Origin: RHLJ01 sp965212165 | GTDB taxonomy: Bacteria; Bacteroidota; Rhodothermia; Balneolales; Balneolaceae | Direction of reading: 5' to 3' | Length of the DNA: 64,000 nt | Assembly (NCBI GenBank): GCA_965212165.1 | Contig: OZ243096.1 | Location: 1,364,001 to 1,428,000, forward strand | Part shown: piece by piece, positions 7,089 through 15,771 of the stretch | Layout of the letters: each line of letters begins with the position of its first letter | Numbering within the stretch: the first letter of the stretch is position 1 | The notes under the pieces: model-generated | The model's input: the letters and a program-made list of their open reading frames with translations, nothing else | Told to the model about the DNA's origin: nothing | The model's database searches: none | Made by a program: the position numbers and the translations under genes

Positions 7089-8678
7089 ATGTCATTTAAA
7101 GTTTTGTTATTAGATGGTGTTGATCCAATTTGTGGAGACATCTTTAAAGCACGTGGAATTCAAGCCGACCAACCTGGGAAACTCACTCAAGAAGAGTTAT
7201 TCTCCAGAATTGCAGAATATGATGGAATGGTTGTTCGTAGTGCAACTACTGTAACTCCAGAACTACTAGAAAAAGCAACCAATATGAAAGTTATTGGTCG
7301 TGCAGGAGTAGGTGTTGATAATATCGACATTCCGTCTTCAACAGCAAAAGGGGTATTAGTAATGAATACTCCTGATGGTAATACAATATCAACAGCGGAG
7401 CATACTTGTGGAATGCTTATTGCTCTTTCTAGAAATATCCCAACATCTGTTGCAACTGTTAAAGGAGGTGGATGGGATCGTAAAGCATACATGGGAACTG
7501 AAGTACATGGCAAATTTTTAGGTATTGTAGGACTTGGAAAAATTGGTTCTGAGGTTGCTAAGCGAATGATTGCATTTGGAATGGAAGTTCAAGCTTTCGA
7601 TCCTTTTTCAACAGAAGAGCATGCACAATCTCTGGGTGTAAAACTAGTAGAGTTAGATGAATTACTTGGGAGTTCAGATTATTTAACTGTTCATACTCCA
7701 TTGACGGAGAAGACCAAAGGAATGGTTTCTCTTAAGAATGCTGATAAATTGAAAAAAGGAATTAGGCTTGTTAATTGTGCTCGTGGTGGTATTTATGAGG
7801 AAATGGATCTGCCAAAGCTGATAGATGATGGTATAGTTGGTGGTGTTGCTCTAGATGTTTACAGTATAGAACCTCCATCAGAAGATCTTTATAAAGTTTT
7901 GGCACACCCTGGTATTATCTGTACGCCTCACTTAGGGGCTTCAACGGAAGAGGCTCAAGAAAAAGTAGCTGAACAAATTGCGGCACAAATGGCTGATGCT
8001 TTAGAAAATAAAAATTATAAAGGTAGCTTGAATGGGAAGTCAATTTCACTACTAACAAATAAAGAAGTACAGCCATACTTACAGCTAGCTGAAAAACTTG
8101 GAAGAATGATTATCCAACTTTCACCAGATCATGCAAATAATTTTGAGTTCGAATATGCTGGCGACTCAGCTAAATATGCAGATGTCTTAACAGATGGTAT
8201 TCTGAAAGGAATGCTTTCAGAATATGTTGATGACCCAATTAACTTAATTAATGCTAGAGTTTACGCTGATAAGCGCGGATTCAATATTAAAGAAGTTACT
8301 TCTAATAAAACCAAAACCTACAGTGATTTAGTTACAATTAGATTGCCTAAAGGCGCCGATTATACCAGTATATCAGCCGCAATTTTTGGGGAGAATGACT
8401 ACCGTATTGTTGAAATTGATAATTACGGATTAGAACTTCGTTTAGAAGGAGACATAATTTTATACAGAAACGTAGATAAGCCAGGTATGCTTGCATCAGT
8501 AAGTAGTGCCCTTGCGGAAAATGATATTAATATCGCAGCATTGAGTTTGGGCCGTTCCGAAAAAGGTTCCAACGCAATAACCGCTGTTTCTGTTGATAAG
8601 CAACTTGATGATTCCGAACGTTCTGAAATTACAGGATTAAAAGGGATTCAAAATATCCGCTATATCTCCCTTACATAG
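7089..8678 (+). CDS. serA: D-3-phosphoglycerate dehydrogenase
   Basis: Oxidises 3-phosphoglycerate to 3-phosphohydroxypyruvate with NAD, the entry step of serine synthesis. The 529-residue length fits the long (type 1) form with an intervening ASB domain and a C-terminal ACT domain. The Rossmann motif Gly-Leu-Gly-Lys-Ile-Gly is at 148-153, the catalytic arginine in Asn-Cys-Ala-Arg-Gly-Gly at 232, and the acid/base histidine in Thr-Pro-His-Leu-Gly at 281. The ACT domain covers the last 75 residues or so, suggesting serine feedback control. It follows engB by 31 bases in the same operon and converges on mnmD. Confidence 0.96.
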   Translation: MSFKVLLLDGVDPICGDIFKARGIQADQPGKLTQEELFSRIAEYDGMVVRSATTVTPELLEKATNMKVIGRAGVGVDNIDIPSSTAKGVLVMNTPDGNTISTAEHTCGMLIALSRNIPTSVATVKGGGWDRKAYMGTEVHGKFLGIVGLGKIGSEVAKRMIAFGMEVQAFDPFSTEEHAQSLGVKLVELDELLGSSDYLTVHTPLTEKTKGMVSLKNADKLKKGIRLVNCARGGIYEEMDLPKLIDDGIVGGVALDVYSIEPPSEDLYKVLAHPGIICTPHLGASTEEAQEKVAEQIAAQMADALENKNYKGSLNGKSISLLTNKEVQPYLQLAEKLGRMIIQLSPDHANNFEFEYAGDSAKYADVLTDGILKGMLSEYVDDPINLINARVYADKRGFNIKEVTSNKTKTYSDLVTIRLPKGADYTSISAAIFGENDYRIVEIDNYGLELRLEGDIILYRNVDKPGMLASVSSALAENDINIAALSLGRSEKGSNAITAVSVDKQLDDSERSEITGLKGIQNIRYISLT

Positions 8679-8690
8679 ATTAAATATTGG

Positions 8691-8720
8691 CGATTGATTA
8701 TTAATTATGATAGTCAATCG
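8691..8720. terminator. weak inverted repeat between serA and mnmD
   Basis: CGATTGA at 8691-8697 and TCAATCG at 8714-8720 form a 7-bp stem with a 16-base loop in the 35-base convergent gap, the right arm covering the mnmD stop codon. No T-run follows on either strand, so termination activity is uncertain. Confidence 0.3.
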
Positions 8721-9502
8721 TCACTTTCTTCGAACTCACCAGAATCTAGTCGCTCGATTAATCGTTGTTCATTTACTCTTTTTAAATGGATAAGTTTTTC
8801 TTCGCTAAAAGAGGCAATAGTCATTTCTCTCTTCCCTAAAGCGCCAGGAGCTCTAGCAATTAACCATCCTGCTTTTGCCATAGCTGCTCTAGCTTTAGAT
8901 GCAGCGCAATATGTTGATAAAATGGCATCTTCAGTACAAAAGGAAGCAAGTTTTTTGAAAGTATTTATACTCCAAAGCTCCTGATTCACTTCAGGTGAAA
9001 AGGCATCCTGAAGTATGAAGTTTACATTGTGATCAATAGCATCAATCTCCTCAAAAGTACAATAATAAAGATGTAGATGAACATTTCTGTTAGATAGCGG
9101 TTGAAAAGTGTTCTTTCCTGGCTGAATCTGCCGAAATATATTTGGAAGAATTTCACTCAGTTCTTGATGTTCTAAAAAATTGCTGAAATTAAATTTAGAA
9201 GCAGTTTCTTCATTAACAGGAAATGCTTCAACTGAATAAAAGTGAATAGGAAAACTTAGATTTTTAGAAATGTATTGATCAAAAAGAAGTAGAAAATTAA
9301 GCCCCGTACCAAATCCAATTTCAAAAATAGTTAATTCATCAGTGGTTGTGTCTAGAGCTCGTGTTAATCCCGAAGCATCAAAAAAGACATATTTACTTTC
9401 TGAAATCGCTCCATTAGGGTTGTGATAAAACTGACCAAATTGATTCGAATAAAGAGTAGAAGAGCCATCTTTTGAAAAATGATGTTCCGCAGTATTACTC
9501 AT
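8714..9502 (-). CDS. mnmD: tRNA (5-methylaminomethyl-2-thiouridine) methyltransferase, MnmD type
   Basis: A 262-residue stand-alone MnmC2/MnmD methyltransferase (DUF752) that makes the last methylation of the wobble uridine mnm5s2U34 with S-adenosylmethionine. The SAM-binding strand and glycine loop are Ile-Phe-Glu-Ile-Gly-Phe-Gly-Thr-Gly-Leu-Asn-Phe at 59-70. The family-specific Asp-Ala-Phe-Ser-Pro and, near the C terminus, Pro-Gly-Ala-Leu-Gly-Lys-Arg-Glu-Met segments are present. There is no FAD oxidase domain, unlike bifunctional E. coli MnmC. Its start overlaps the end of the upstream DUF4097 gene by eight bases, so the two are cotranscribed. Confidence 0.92.
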   Translation of the reverse strand: MSNTAEHHFSKDGSSTLYSNQFGQFYHNPNGAISESKYVFFDASGLTRALDTTTDELTIFEIGFGTGLNFLLLFDQYISKNLSFPIHFYSVEAFPVNEETASKFNFSNFLEHQELSEILPNIFRQIQPGKNTFQPLSNRNVHLHLYYCTFEEIDAIDHNVNFILQDAFSPEVNQELWSINTFKKLASFCTEDAILSTYCAASKARAAMAKAGWLIARAPGALGKREMTIASFSEEKLIHLKRVNEQRLIERLDSGEFEESDD

Positions 9503-10775
9503 TTCCAGTAATGATCACTTTCCCATATTTGGTATATGCAATAATTTCTGGTCCGCCATTATTTAACTTTCCAGCTGCTTTATTCTTTGATTTACTTCCA
9601 TCAAATGCTGAAAAAGAGAAGCCATTTAAGTCAACCGAGTTACTTGCTTCAATTTCGATTTCGGCATTAGAGTTTGTTGGAATAAAAATTTGAATATTTC
9701 CAGCTGAAGTTTCAGCAGTAATATCATCTGATAACTTATTTAAAGCGATCAAAATATTTCCACCTTGAGTAGAAGAAATTATTTCACCAGTTACATCTTT
9801 GATATCAATATTCCCACCTTTTGTATCTAATGTTGCATCGCCATCGCATTTGTTTAGAGTTAGATGCCCTCCAACTGATTTCATAGTAATATCACCAGAA
9901 ACTTCAACAGCTGTTACATGCCCTCCTCCTGAAACTGCTATAATATCACCTGTAACACGATTCAGTTTTATATGACCACCGCCAGTCTCATAAACTTGAT
10001 CGCCATTGATATTAGTAACCTCAATATGTCCAGCTTTTGTAAAAGTGCTGAGTTCCATATTCGCAGGAACATATAATGTAGATTGAAGCTGAATATTTAA
10101 ATCATCTGATGAGTTCTCATCAGTTTCTAGCGAAAAAATAGCTCTGTCATTTTCTAAATTTGAAATAGTTCTAATTTTTGAGGCTAAGTCTTCTTTTGAA
10201 GATATTTGCCCAGATGCCTGTACAGTAAATCGGGCGTTATTATCGTTAGTCCCTATTATTGTGATCGAACCACCTGGAAGTGAGATGGATGCCTCTGATA
10301 TATCAGACGCTTCAAATTCACTTATGAAAGTATACACACCTGGTGAAGTTTCTCCCCAAGCATCTAGTTTTAGATTGTCGAAATCTCGGTTTACTATAAT
10401 AAGTTGGTCATCACTATCAAAATTGATATTGATATCACTATTTGAAAGCTCCTTAAGTACATTATCGATCTCAGTAAGAAATTCGTCACGAGCCTCAGAT
10501 GGTATAAGGTGCGCTAATGATTTGAGTTTTCTAAGGCCCTCTGCTTGATCTACATCCTCTGTAGATTCTAATTCTTCAAGAACTGCTAATTCCTTTAGAC
10601 TTTCAATATCAATAACGTGTACTGGAGATGGAGTAGTTGGTGGAGTAGGAGCATTTGGTTCATTGTTAGCTGTTGGTCCTTCATTATACTCACCTGATGG
10701 TTTTCCAAGTAAATAGAGAGCAATAGCAACAAAAATTAAACCAGATAAAATTATTTCCCAGGATAGTCTTTTCAT
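9495..10775 (-). CDS. membrane-anchored DUF4097-type beta-solenoid protein
   Basis: A 426-residue protein with an N-terminal membrane anchor (about 8-23), a Pro/Thr-rich linker (about 38-54), a helical segment (58-112) and a long beta-rich region. Residues 246-362 hold at least six 18-residue repeats of the form Gly-Gly-His/Asn, strand, Gly-Asp, strand, as in DUF4097 putative adhesin domains. The third repeat position is His250, His268, His286 and His304, then Asn322 and Asn340, which would stack in one column of a solenoid. The protein probably faces the periplasm or outside. Function unknown; polymer or metal binding is only a guess. Cotranscribed with mnmD through an eight-base overlap. 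Confidence 0.75.
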   Translation of the reverse strand: MKRLSWEIILSGLIFVAIALYLLGKPSGEYNEGPTANNEPNAPTPPTTPSPVHVIDIESLKELAVLEELESTEDVDQAEGLRKLKSLAHLIPSEARDEFLTEIDNVLKELSNSDININFDSDDQLIIVNRDFDNLKLDAWGETSPGVYTFISEFEASDISEASISLPGGSITIIGTNDNNARFTVQASGQISSKEDLASKIRTISNLENDRAIFSLETDENSSDDLNIQLQSTLYVPANMELSTFTKAGHIEVTNINGDQVYETGGGHIKLNRVTGDIIAVSGGGHVTAVEVSGDITMKSVGGHLTLNKCDGDATLDTKGGNIDIKDVTGEIISSTQGGNILIALNKLSDDITAETSAGNIQIFIPTNSNAEIEIEASNSVDLNGFSFSAFDGSKSKNKAAGKLNNGGPEIIAYTKYGKVIITGNE

Positions 10776-10883
10776 ATATAATTTCTAGAATTTGCAGACG
10801 ACAATAACAAATTACGTATTTCTGATTGCTAAGTTACACAATAGAAAATTAAGCCGTATTATCTTGCAAAGGTTGATTTAAAT

Positions 10884-12080
10884 TTGAAAACAATGTCTTT
10901 GCACTCAAAAATTTTAGAACTGGCTGATAAATATCAGCCTGAAATGGTAGCTAACCGTAGATATCTGCATCAATTTCCTGAGGTAAGTTATAAGGAATAT
11001 GAAACTACAAAGTTCATAAAATCTAAACTTGATGAATTAGGAATTCCCCATGAAAGTCCCCTTGAAACTGGTTGTGTAGGTATTCTTGAAGGTGGGAAAA
11101 AATCGGATAGAGTAATCGCTCTTCGAGCAGATATTGATGCATTAGCAATGGATGAGGAAGGTGATTTTAAAAAAGAGTTTTTCTCACAAAATCCTGGAGC
11201 TGCTCACTGTTGTGGCCATGATGCTCACACTTCAAATTTGCTAGGCGTAGCAAAAATCTTGGTAGACCTAAGAGATGAAATTGAAGGGACTGTTTTACTA
11301 GTGTTTCAGCCTGGTGAAGAAAAACTTCCTGGTGGTGGAAAGCTTCTTTGTGATACTGGCTTTCTACAATCCAAAAAAGTAAATGCAATTTATGGCCTCC
11401 ATACTTCACCAACGCACCTTCCAGGGACTATAGCTACAAAAGAAGGCCCTTTGATGGGGAGTCCTGATGAGTTTGAAATCGAGATTATTGGAAAAGGTGG
11501 TCATGCCGCAAGGGCTCATGAAGCAATTGACCCCGTAGTTTTAGCTGCACAATTTATCAATGCTGCCCAAACCATAGTAAGTAGGAGTGTTGATCCTACA
11601 GAGCCAGCTGTAGTTACAGTTGGACGTATTGAAGGAGGTACTGCCCATAATGTAATACCTGATAAGATAAAGCTCTGGGGAACTGTTAGAACGTTAAATA
11701 GAGAAACAGCAAATCTTATTGAAAGTAGATTAGAAGCACTACTAAAAGGAATTACAGAGGGCTCAGGTGGAACCTATTCTTTTCATTTTAATAAAGGATA
11801 TCCAGCAGTTACAAATACTCCCAAAGAAACTGAGAATGTAATTTCAACCATGAAAGAGTTATTCGGAGAAGAATCAGCAATTGTAATGGAAAGACCTGTT
11901 ATGGCAGGCGAAGATTTTTCATTTTATCAGGAGCATTTTCCAGGTGCTTTTTTCTTTGTTGGAAGTGGAAGTATCGAAACTGAATCTACACATGTTTGGC
12001 ATCATCCAAAATACAATGTTGATGACCGATTTTTCCAAACAGCAGCTCCATTAATGGTTTCTTTAGTACTAAACGATTAA
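10884..12080 (+). CDS. M20D-family amidohydrolase (hippurate hydrolase/N-acyl amino acid deacylase type)
   Basis: A 398-residue metal-dependent amidohydrolase of the HipO/AmaA group, removing acyl groups from amino acids or conjugates. Metal ligands are visible in His-Cys-Cys-Gly-His-Asp-Ala-His (109-115), the Glu-Glu pair of Pro-Gly-Glu-Glu (145-146), His173 in Gly-Leu-His-Thr and a C-terminal His-His-Pro. The dimerisation insert is present, so length is normal. The frame opens at a TTG (10884) about eleven bases after AAAGG; an ATG three codons later (10893) is the alternative. The following FAD oxidoreductase begins nine bases downstream, suggesting joint use of an acylated amino acid or amine. 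Confidence 0.9.
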   Translation: MKTMSLHSKILELADKYQPEMVANRRYLHQFPEVSYKEYETTKFIKSKLDELGIPHESPLETGCVGILEGGKKSDRVIALRADIDALAMDEEGDFKKEFFSQNPGAAHCCGHDAHTSNLLGVAKILVDLRDEIEGTVLLVFQPGEEKLPGGGKLLCDTGFLQSKKVNAIYGLHTSPTHLPGTIATKEGPLMGSPDEFEIEIIGKGGHAARAHEAIDPVVLAAQFINAAQTIVSRSVDPTEPAVVTVGRIEGGTAHNVIPDKIKLWGTVRTLNRETANLIESRLEALLKGITEGSGGTYSFHFNKGYPAVTNTPKETENVISTMKELFGEESAIVMERPVMAGEDFSFYQEHFPGAFFFVGSGSIETESTHVWHHPKYNVDDRFFQTAAPLMVSLVLND

Positions 12081-12089
12081 TGGTTTAAT

Positions 12090-13187
12090 ATGCCTTTACA
12101 ATCGTATTGGGAAAATGTTCTTCACGAAACCATCTACGATCTAATTGTAGTTGGTGCTGGATTAACTGGACAATCAACTGCTTATTTTTTCAAAAAAGAA
12201 TACCCAAAAGCTAAAATATTAGTAATTGATAGAGGGTTCTTTCCAATTGGTGCAAGTACCAGAAATGCAGGTTTTGCTTGTATTGGCACCATCGGTGAAC
12301 ATCTTGCTGATTTAGAGATTGATAGTGAAGAATTATTAAAGAACCGGATATCAAATAGATACGAAGGTCTAAACTTACTTAGAGAGACTCTTGGTGATCA
12401 AGCAATTGAGTTCGAACAAACTGGTGGCTGGGAGATATTCAAAGATTTAAATGAGTTTAATAAATCTCGAGACGAGATAGATAGATTTAATCAGTGGATG
12501 AAAGAAATAACCGGAGATGAAAACTGGTATGAGGTAAGAACATATTTAGGAAGTCCAGCCATCTTCAATAGAATGGAAGGGATGCTTCATCCTGGTAAGA
12601 TGATAAAACGCCTATATGAATTAAATATTGGATTGGGTGTTGAGTATAGGCTTAATACTTACATAAAAGAAGCCAGTACTCAAGACATGGTAGTTAGGAC
12701 AGAAGGGGGAATTAGTATAAAAGCGGATCGAATTGTTTTTGCTACGAATGCATTCACCTCAACACTTTTGCCAAAAAAAACAATTAAACCAGGGCGAGGC
12801 TACGTCTTAGTAACCAATGAAATAAATGATTTAGCTTGGAAAGGAACCTTCCATTATGATAAAGGCTATGTATATTTTCGAAATTTAGGAGATAATCGAA
12901 TATTACTTGGTGGAGGTAGAAATGTTGACCTTGAATCGGAAGAAACATCTGAGTTTGGAGTAAATGATTCAATTAAAAACTATCTAATTGAGTTCGCAAA
13001 TAAAAAACTAAACCTGCCAAAAAATTGGCAAATAGATCAGGAATGGTCAGGTATTATGGGATTTACAGAATCAAAATCTCCAATGGTTGAAAAAGTATCT
13101 GAGAACTGTTTAGTAGCAGCAGGGTTAAGTGGTATGGGTGTTGCACTTGGTATGAAATTAGGGAAAGAAGCTGTTAGACACCTTTAA
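12090..13187 (+). CDS. FAD-dependent oxidoreductase, D-amino-acid oxidase (DAO) family
   Basis: A 365-residue flavoenzyme. The dinucleotide-binding motif Val-Val-Gly-Ala-Gly-Leu-Thr-Gly lies near residues 20-28, followed by the Glu/Asp-type end of strand 2 (Val-Ile-Asp-Arg) and a Ser-Thr-Arg-Asn-Ala-Gly-Phe-Ala segment typical of DAO/glycine-oxidase-like enzymes. The C terminus Gly-Leu-Ser-Gly-Met-Gly-Val-Ala-Leu-Gly is the second FAD contact. It probably oxidises an amine or amino acid; the substrate cannot be read. It follows the M20D amidohydrolase closely, and its last 14 bases overlap the convergent Nudix gene. Confidence 0.85.
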   Translation: MPLQSYWENVLHETIYDLIVVGAGLTGQSTAYFFKKEYPKAKILVIDRGFFPIGASTRNAGFACIGTIGEHLADLEIDSEELLKNRISNRYEGLNLLRETLGDQAIEFEQTGGWEIFKDLNEFNKSRDEIDRFNQWMKEITGDENWYEVRTYLGSPAIFNRMEGMLHPGKMIKRLYELNIGLGVEYRLNTYIKEASTQDMVVRTEGGISIKADRIVFATNAFTSTLLPKKTIKPGRGYVLVTNEINDLAWKGTFHYDKGYVYFRNLGDNRILLGGGRNVDLESEETSEFGVNDSIKNYLIEFANKKLNLPKNWQIDQEWSGIMGFTESKSPMVEKVSENCLVAAGLSGMGVALGMKLGKEAVRHL

Positions 13188-13842
13188 ACTCTTTATATAA
13201 TTCCATCAACTCACTCATCATCATGGCTGTAGCTCCCCACAGCGGTACATGATGTACATCAAAAAAAGGAACATTATAGGTAGTATTTCTCAAATCCCAT
13301 TCTTCTCTAATATGATTTTCTGATTCTAAAAGTTCTGAAAATTTAACAGTAAATATTTCAGCCACTTCATTAGGATTAGGACTGAATTCTTGCTCCTCTT
13401 TTATGAAGCCTACAATAGGTGTTACCATATTATTCGAATGATTAACATAAAGTGGTGAAAGAGAACCGACTACAACTACATTCGATTCCTTCAATCCTAT
13501 TTCTTCTCGAGATTCTCTTAAAGCTGTTTCTTCAATCGATTCATCACCTTCTCTTCCCCCACCTGGAAAACTTAGTTGACCACCATGCTTTATTCCAGTA
13601 GTTCGCAGTGTTAAAATTATTTCTAGCTCATCCTTCCAAGTTATAATGGGAGCTAGAACACTACTGTTTCGAAAATCATCTTTCTCTGGAAGGTGAGGCT
13701 TAAACTCTTTTCCGATTTCTGAACTAGGTCGTGGTCGCATTAAATTTTGCGCGTGTGCTCCTGGTAATGATTGAGCCAATCGTTGTTTTAAAAAATCTTG
13801 AAATACCGACATAGTTTTTAATATAAACCAACTTTGAAACAT
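13174..13842 (-). CDS. Nudix hydrolase, coenzyme A pyrophosphatase type (NudL/NUDT7-like)
   Basis: A 222-residue Nudix protein. The box Gly-x5-Glu-x7-Arg-Glu-x2-Glu-Glu-x-Gly-Leu is complete at 95-117. The upstream Leu-Thr-Leu-Arg...His-Gly-Gly-Gln-Leu-Ser-Phe-Pro-Gly-Gly block is the signature of the CoA-diphosphatase subgroup, which cleaves CoA and acyl-CoA to phosphopantetheine derivatives and 3',5'-ADP. The start could be the ATG at 13842 (AGGG about 13 bases upstream) or the ATG at 13812, which gives 212 residues and the more usual N terminus. Its 3' end overlaps the convergent oxidoreductase gene. Confidence 0.88.
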   Translation of the reverse strand: MFQSWFILKTMSVFQDFLKQRLAQSLPGAHAQNLMRPRPSSEIGKEFKPHLPEKDDFRNSSVLAPIITWKDELEIILTLRTTGIKHGGQLSFPGGGREGDESIEETALRESREEIGLKESNVVVVGSLSPLYVNHSNNMVTPIVGFIKEEQEFSPNPNEVAEIFTVKFSELLESENHIREEWDLRNTTYNVPFFDVHHVPLWGATAMMMSELMELYKEFKGV

Positions 13843-13937
13843 CTAAAAGAACACCCTTTAGTTTTTAAAGAAGCTGGAGTGTCCGTACTTTATGATCTTA
13901 AATAAATTCTTGAAAACCAGTTGGAAGTCTATAGTTA

Positions 13938-14930
13938 ATGAAAAAATATAACGTATATGGTATCGGAAATGCCTTAGTTGATCTGGAATTTAAAATTTCG
14001 GAAAAATTCATCAATGAACATGAAATTGAAAAAGGTCTAATGACTTTAGTAGATGAAGCTAAACAAACTCAACTAATAAAAGCCATTAATCATGATGATG
14101 CTGTTCGTAAGTCGGGCGGTTCGGCCGCAAATACGGTAATTTCTGTAAGTCAATTTGGTGGAAAAGCATTTTACTCTTGTAAAGTAGCATCGGATGAATT
14201 TGGTGATTTTTATCTCCACGATATGGATGAAGCAGGAGTTAAAACAAATTTAGATGGAGTTGAGAGAGAACAAGGTAATACCGGAAAGTGCCTTGTTATG
14301 ATTACTGATGACGCTGATCGTACTATGAATACTTTTTTAGGAATTACTACCGATCTTTCAGTAAATGAAGTGGATGAAGCTGCTATTAAAGACTCAGAAT
14401 ATGTCTATTTAGAAGGTTATTTAGTTGCTTCTCCAACTGCTTTAGAAGCAATGAAGCTCACAAAGAAAATAGCAGAAGATAACGGTGTGAAAACATCAAT
14501 CACTCTATCTGATCCTTCGATTGTGGGATTTTTTAAAACTCAATTCCAAGATGTAATAGGAGCTTCTGTTGATCTTCTTTTTTGTAATGAAGAAGAGGCT
14601 ATATCGTTCACAGGTAAATCTGATTTATTGGAAGCTAGAGAAGCACTAAAAAAGGATGCAAAACGATTTGTTATAACACAAGGATCAAATGGAGCTATGA
14701 TTTTTGATGGAGATACCTTCATTGATATTGAACCATATGAAACAAAAGCTGTAGATACTAATGGGGCAGGAGATATGTTTGCTGGAGCTTTTTTATACGG
14801 GCTGACCCATGGATTAGGTTATGCTGGCTCAGGTAAGCTGGCAAGCCTTGCATCCTCAAAAGTTGTTTCCCAATATGGCCCAAGGTTAAAATGGCATGAA
14901 GTTCAAGAAATTCTAAACCAACTTAAATAA
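13938..14930 (+). CDS. PfkB-family sugar/nucleoside kinase, probable adenosine kinase
   Basis: A 330-residue ribokinase-fold kinase. The N-terminal Gly-Ile-Gly-Asn-Ala-Leu-Val-Asp and the Ser-Gly-Gly-Ser-Ala-Ala-Asn-Thr segment bind the sugar. The C-terminal signature Asp-Thr-Asn-Gly-Ala-Gly-Asp-Met-Phe-Ala-Gly-Ala carries the catalytic Asp and the anion hole. The N-terminal pattern is that of bacterial adenosine-kinase-like PfkB proteins, which would phosphorylate adenosine to AMP and link to purA and purF in this window. Substrate is inferred from overall resemblance. It overlaps the SemiSWEET start by one base (TAATG). Confidence 0.82.
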   Translation: MKKYNVYGIGNALVDLEFKISEKFINEHEIEKGLMTLVDEAKQTQLIKAINHDDAVRKSGGSAANTVISVSQFGGKAFYSCKVASDEFGDFYLHDMDEAGVKTNLDGVEREQGNTGKCLVMITDDADRTMNTFLGITTDLSVNEVDEAAIKDSEYVYLEGYLVASPTALEAMKLTKKIAEDNGVKTSITLSDPSIVGFFKTQFQDVIGASVDLLFCNEEEAISFTGKSDLLEAREALKKDAKRFVITQGSNGAMIFDGDTFIDIEPYETKAVDTNGAGDMFAGAFLYGLTHGLGYAGSGKLASLASSKVVSQYGPRLKWHEVQEILNQLK

Positions 14931-15193
14931 TGGGTTACATTGAAATTCTTGGTTGGACTGGATTTTCTGTTCTGATAATGGCTTGGATCCCTCAAACCTT
15001 TGACACAATAAAGGCGGGTAGAACAGATATGAATCTTGCTTTTATACTGATGTATGTGATCTCAAGTCTATTATTAACTATTTATTCTATTCTTGAAAAC
15101 GATCCAGTTTTCATAGCCTTAAATGCGTTACTTACTATTGGAAGTGGAATAAACCTATTCTATAAACTTTTTCCTCGTAAATCTGATGGATAA
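14930..15193 (+). CDS. SemiSWEET family sugar transporter
   Basis: An 87-residue membrane protein with three predicted transmembrane helices (about 5-20, 36-54, 62-79), the size and topology of a bacterial SemiSWEET, which works as a dimer to pass sugars by facilitated diffusion. The Trp-Ile-Pro-Gln-Thr segment in helix 1 is the PQ-loop motif. It is translationally coupled to the kinase before it and overlaps the ITPase gene after it by eight bases. A sugar or nucleoside substrate shared with the kinase is possible but not shown. Confidence 0.85.
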   Translation: MGYIEILGWTGFSVLIMAWIPQTFDTIKAGRTDMNLAFILMYVISSLLLTIYSILENDPVFIALNALLTIGSGINLFYKLFPRKSDG

Positions 15194-15764
15194 ACTAGTA
15201 CTTGCCTCAAGAAATAAAAATAAAATAGAAGAAATGAAGGCTTTAGTATCCGACTTAGGAATCGAAGTCTTTTCCGCACTTGATTTTCCTAAATTGGAAG
15301 AAGTTGAAGAAGATTTACCAACACTTGAAGGTAATGCACTAAAGAAAGCGAGATATGTACACGAAAAAACAGGATTAGCGGCGCTTTCTGATGACACCGG
15401 ACTTGAAGTGAATGTTTTAAATGGTGCTCCCGGTGTTTACTCCGCAAGATATGCCGGTGAAAATGTTAGTTATCAGGACAACGTACATAAACTTTTAAAT
15501 GAGATGGCTGGAGAAAAGAATAGAATAGCCCAATTTCGAACAGTAGTTGCTCTTGTAACCAATGAAAATGAGTATACCTTTGAAGGGATTTGTGAAGGTG
15601 AGATTATTGAAAATCAAAGAGGGGATAAAGGTTTTGGCTATGATCCGGTATTTTTGCCTTCAGGATATGATAAAACCTTTGCAGAATTAGATTCTTCAAT
15701 AAAGAATGTGATAAGCCATCGAGGCAAAGCAGTTCAGAAATTTATATCATTTTTAACAAGCTAA
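15186..15764 (+). CDS. rdgB: XTP/dITP diphosphatase (RdgB/HAM1)
   Basis: A 192-residue non-canonical purine NTP pyrophosphatase that removes dITP, ITP and XTP from the nucleotide pool. The N-terminal Ala-Ser-Arg-Asn-Lys-Asn-Lys-Ile-Glu-Glu-Met motif, the Ser-Asp-Asp-Thr-Gly-Leu-Glu-Val metal site and the C-terminal Ile-Ser-His-Arg-Gly-Lys-Ala are all present. Length is normal. It is the third gene of a tight kinase-SemiSWEET-rdgB operon. Confidence 0.95.
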   Translation: MDKLVLASRNKNKIEEMKALVSDLGIEVFSALDFPKLEEVEEDLPTLEGNALKKARYVHEKTGLAALSDDTGLEVNVLNGAPGVYSARYAGENVSYQDNVHKLLNEMAGEKNRIAQFRTVVALVTNENEYTFEGICEGEIIENQRGDKGFGYDPVFLPSGYDKTFAELDSSIKNVISHRGKAVQKFISFLTS

Positions 15765-15771
15765 TTCCACA

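Noticed and set aside
10261..10548. 95-residue plus-strand frame inside the DUF4097 gene
   Set aside because: Serine-rich reverse shadow of an acidic coding region; the minus-strand gene has an anchor and ordered repeats.
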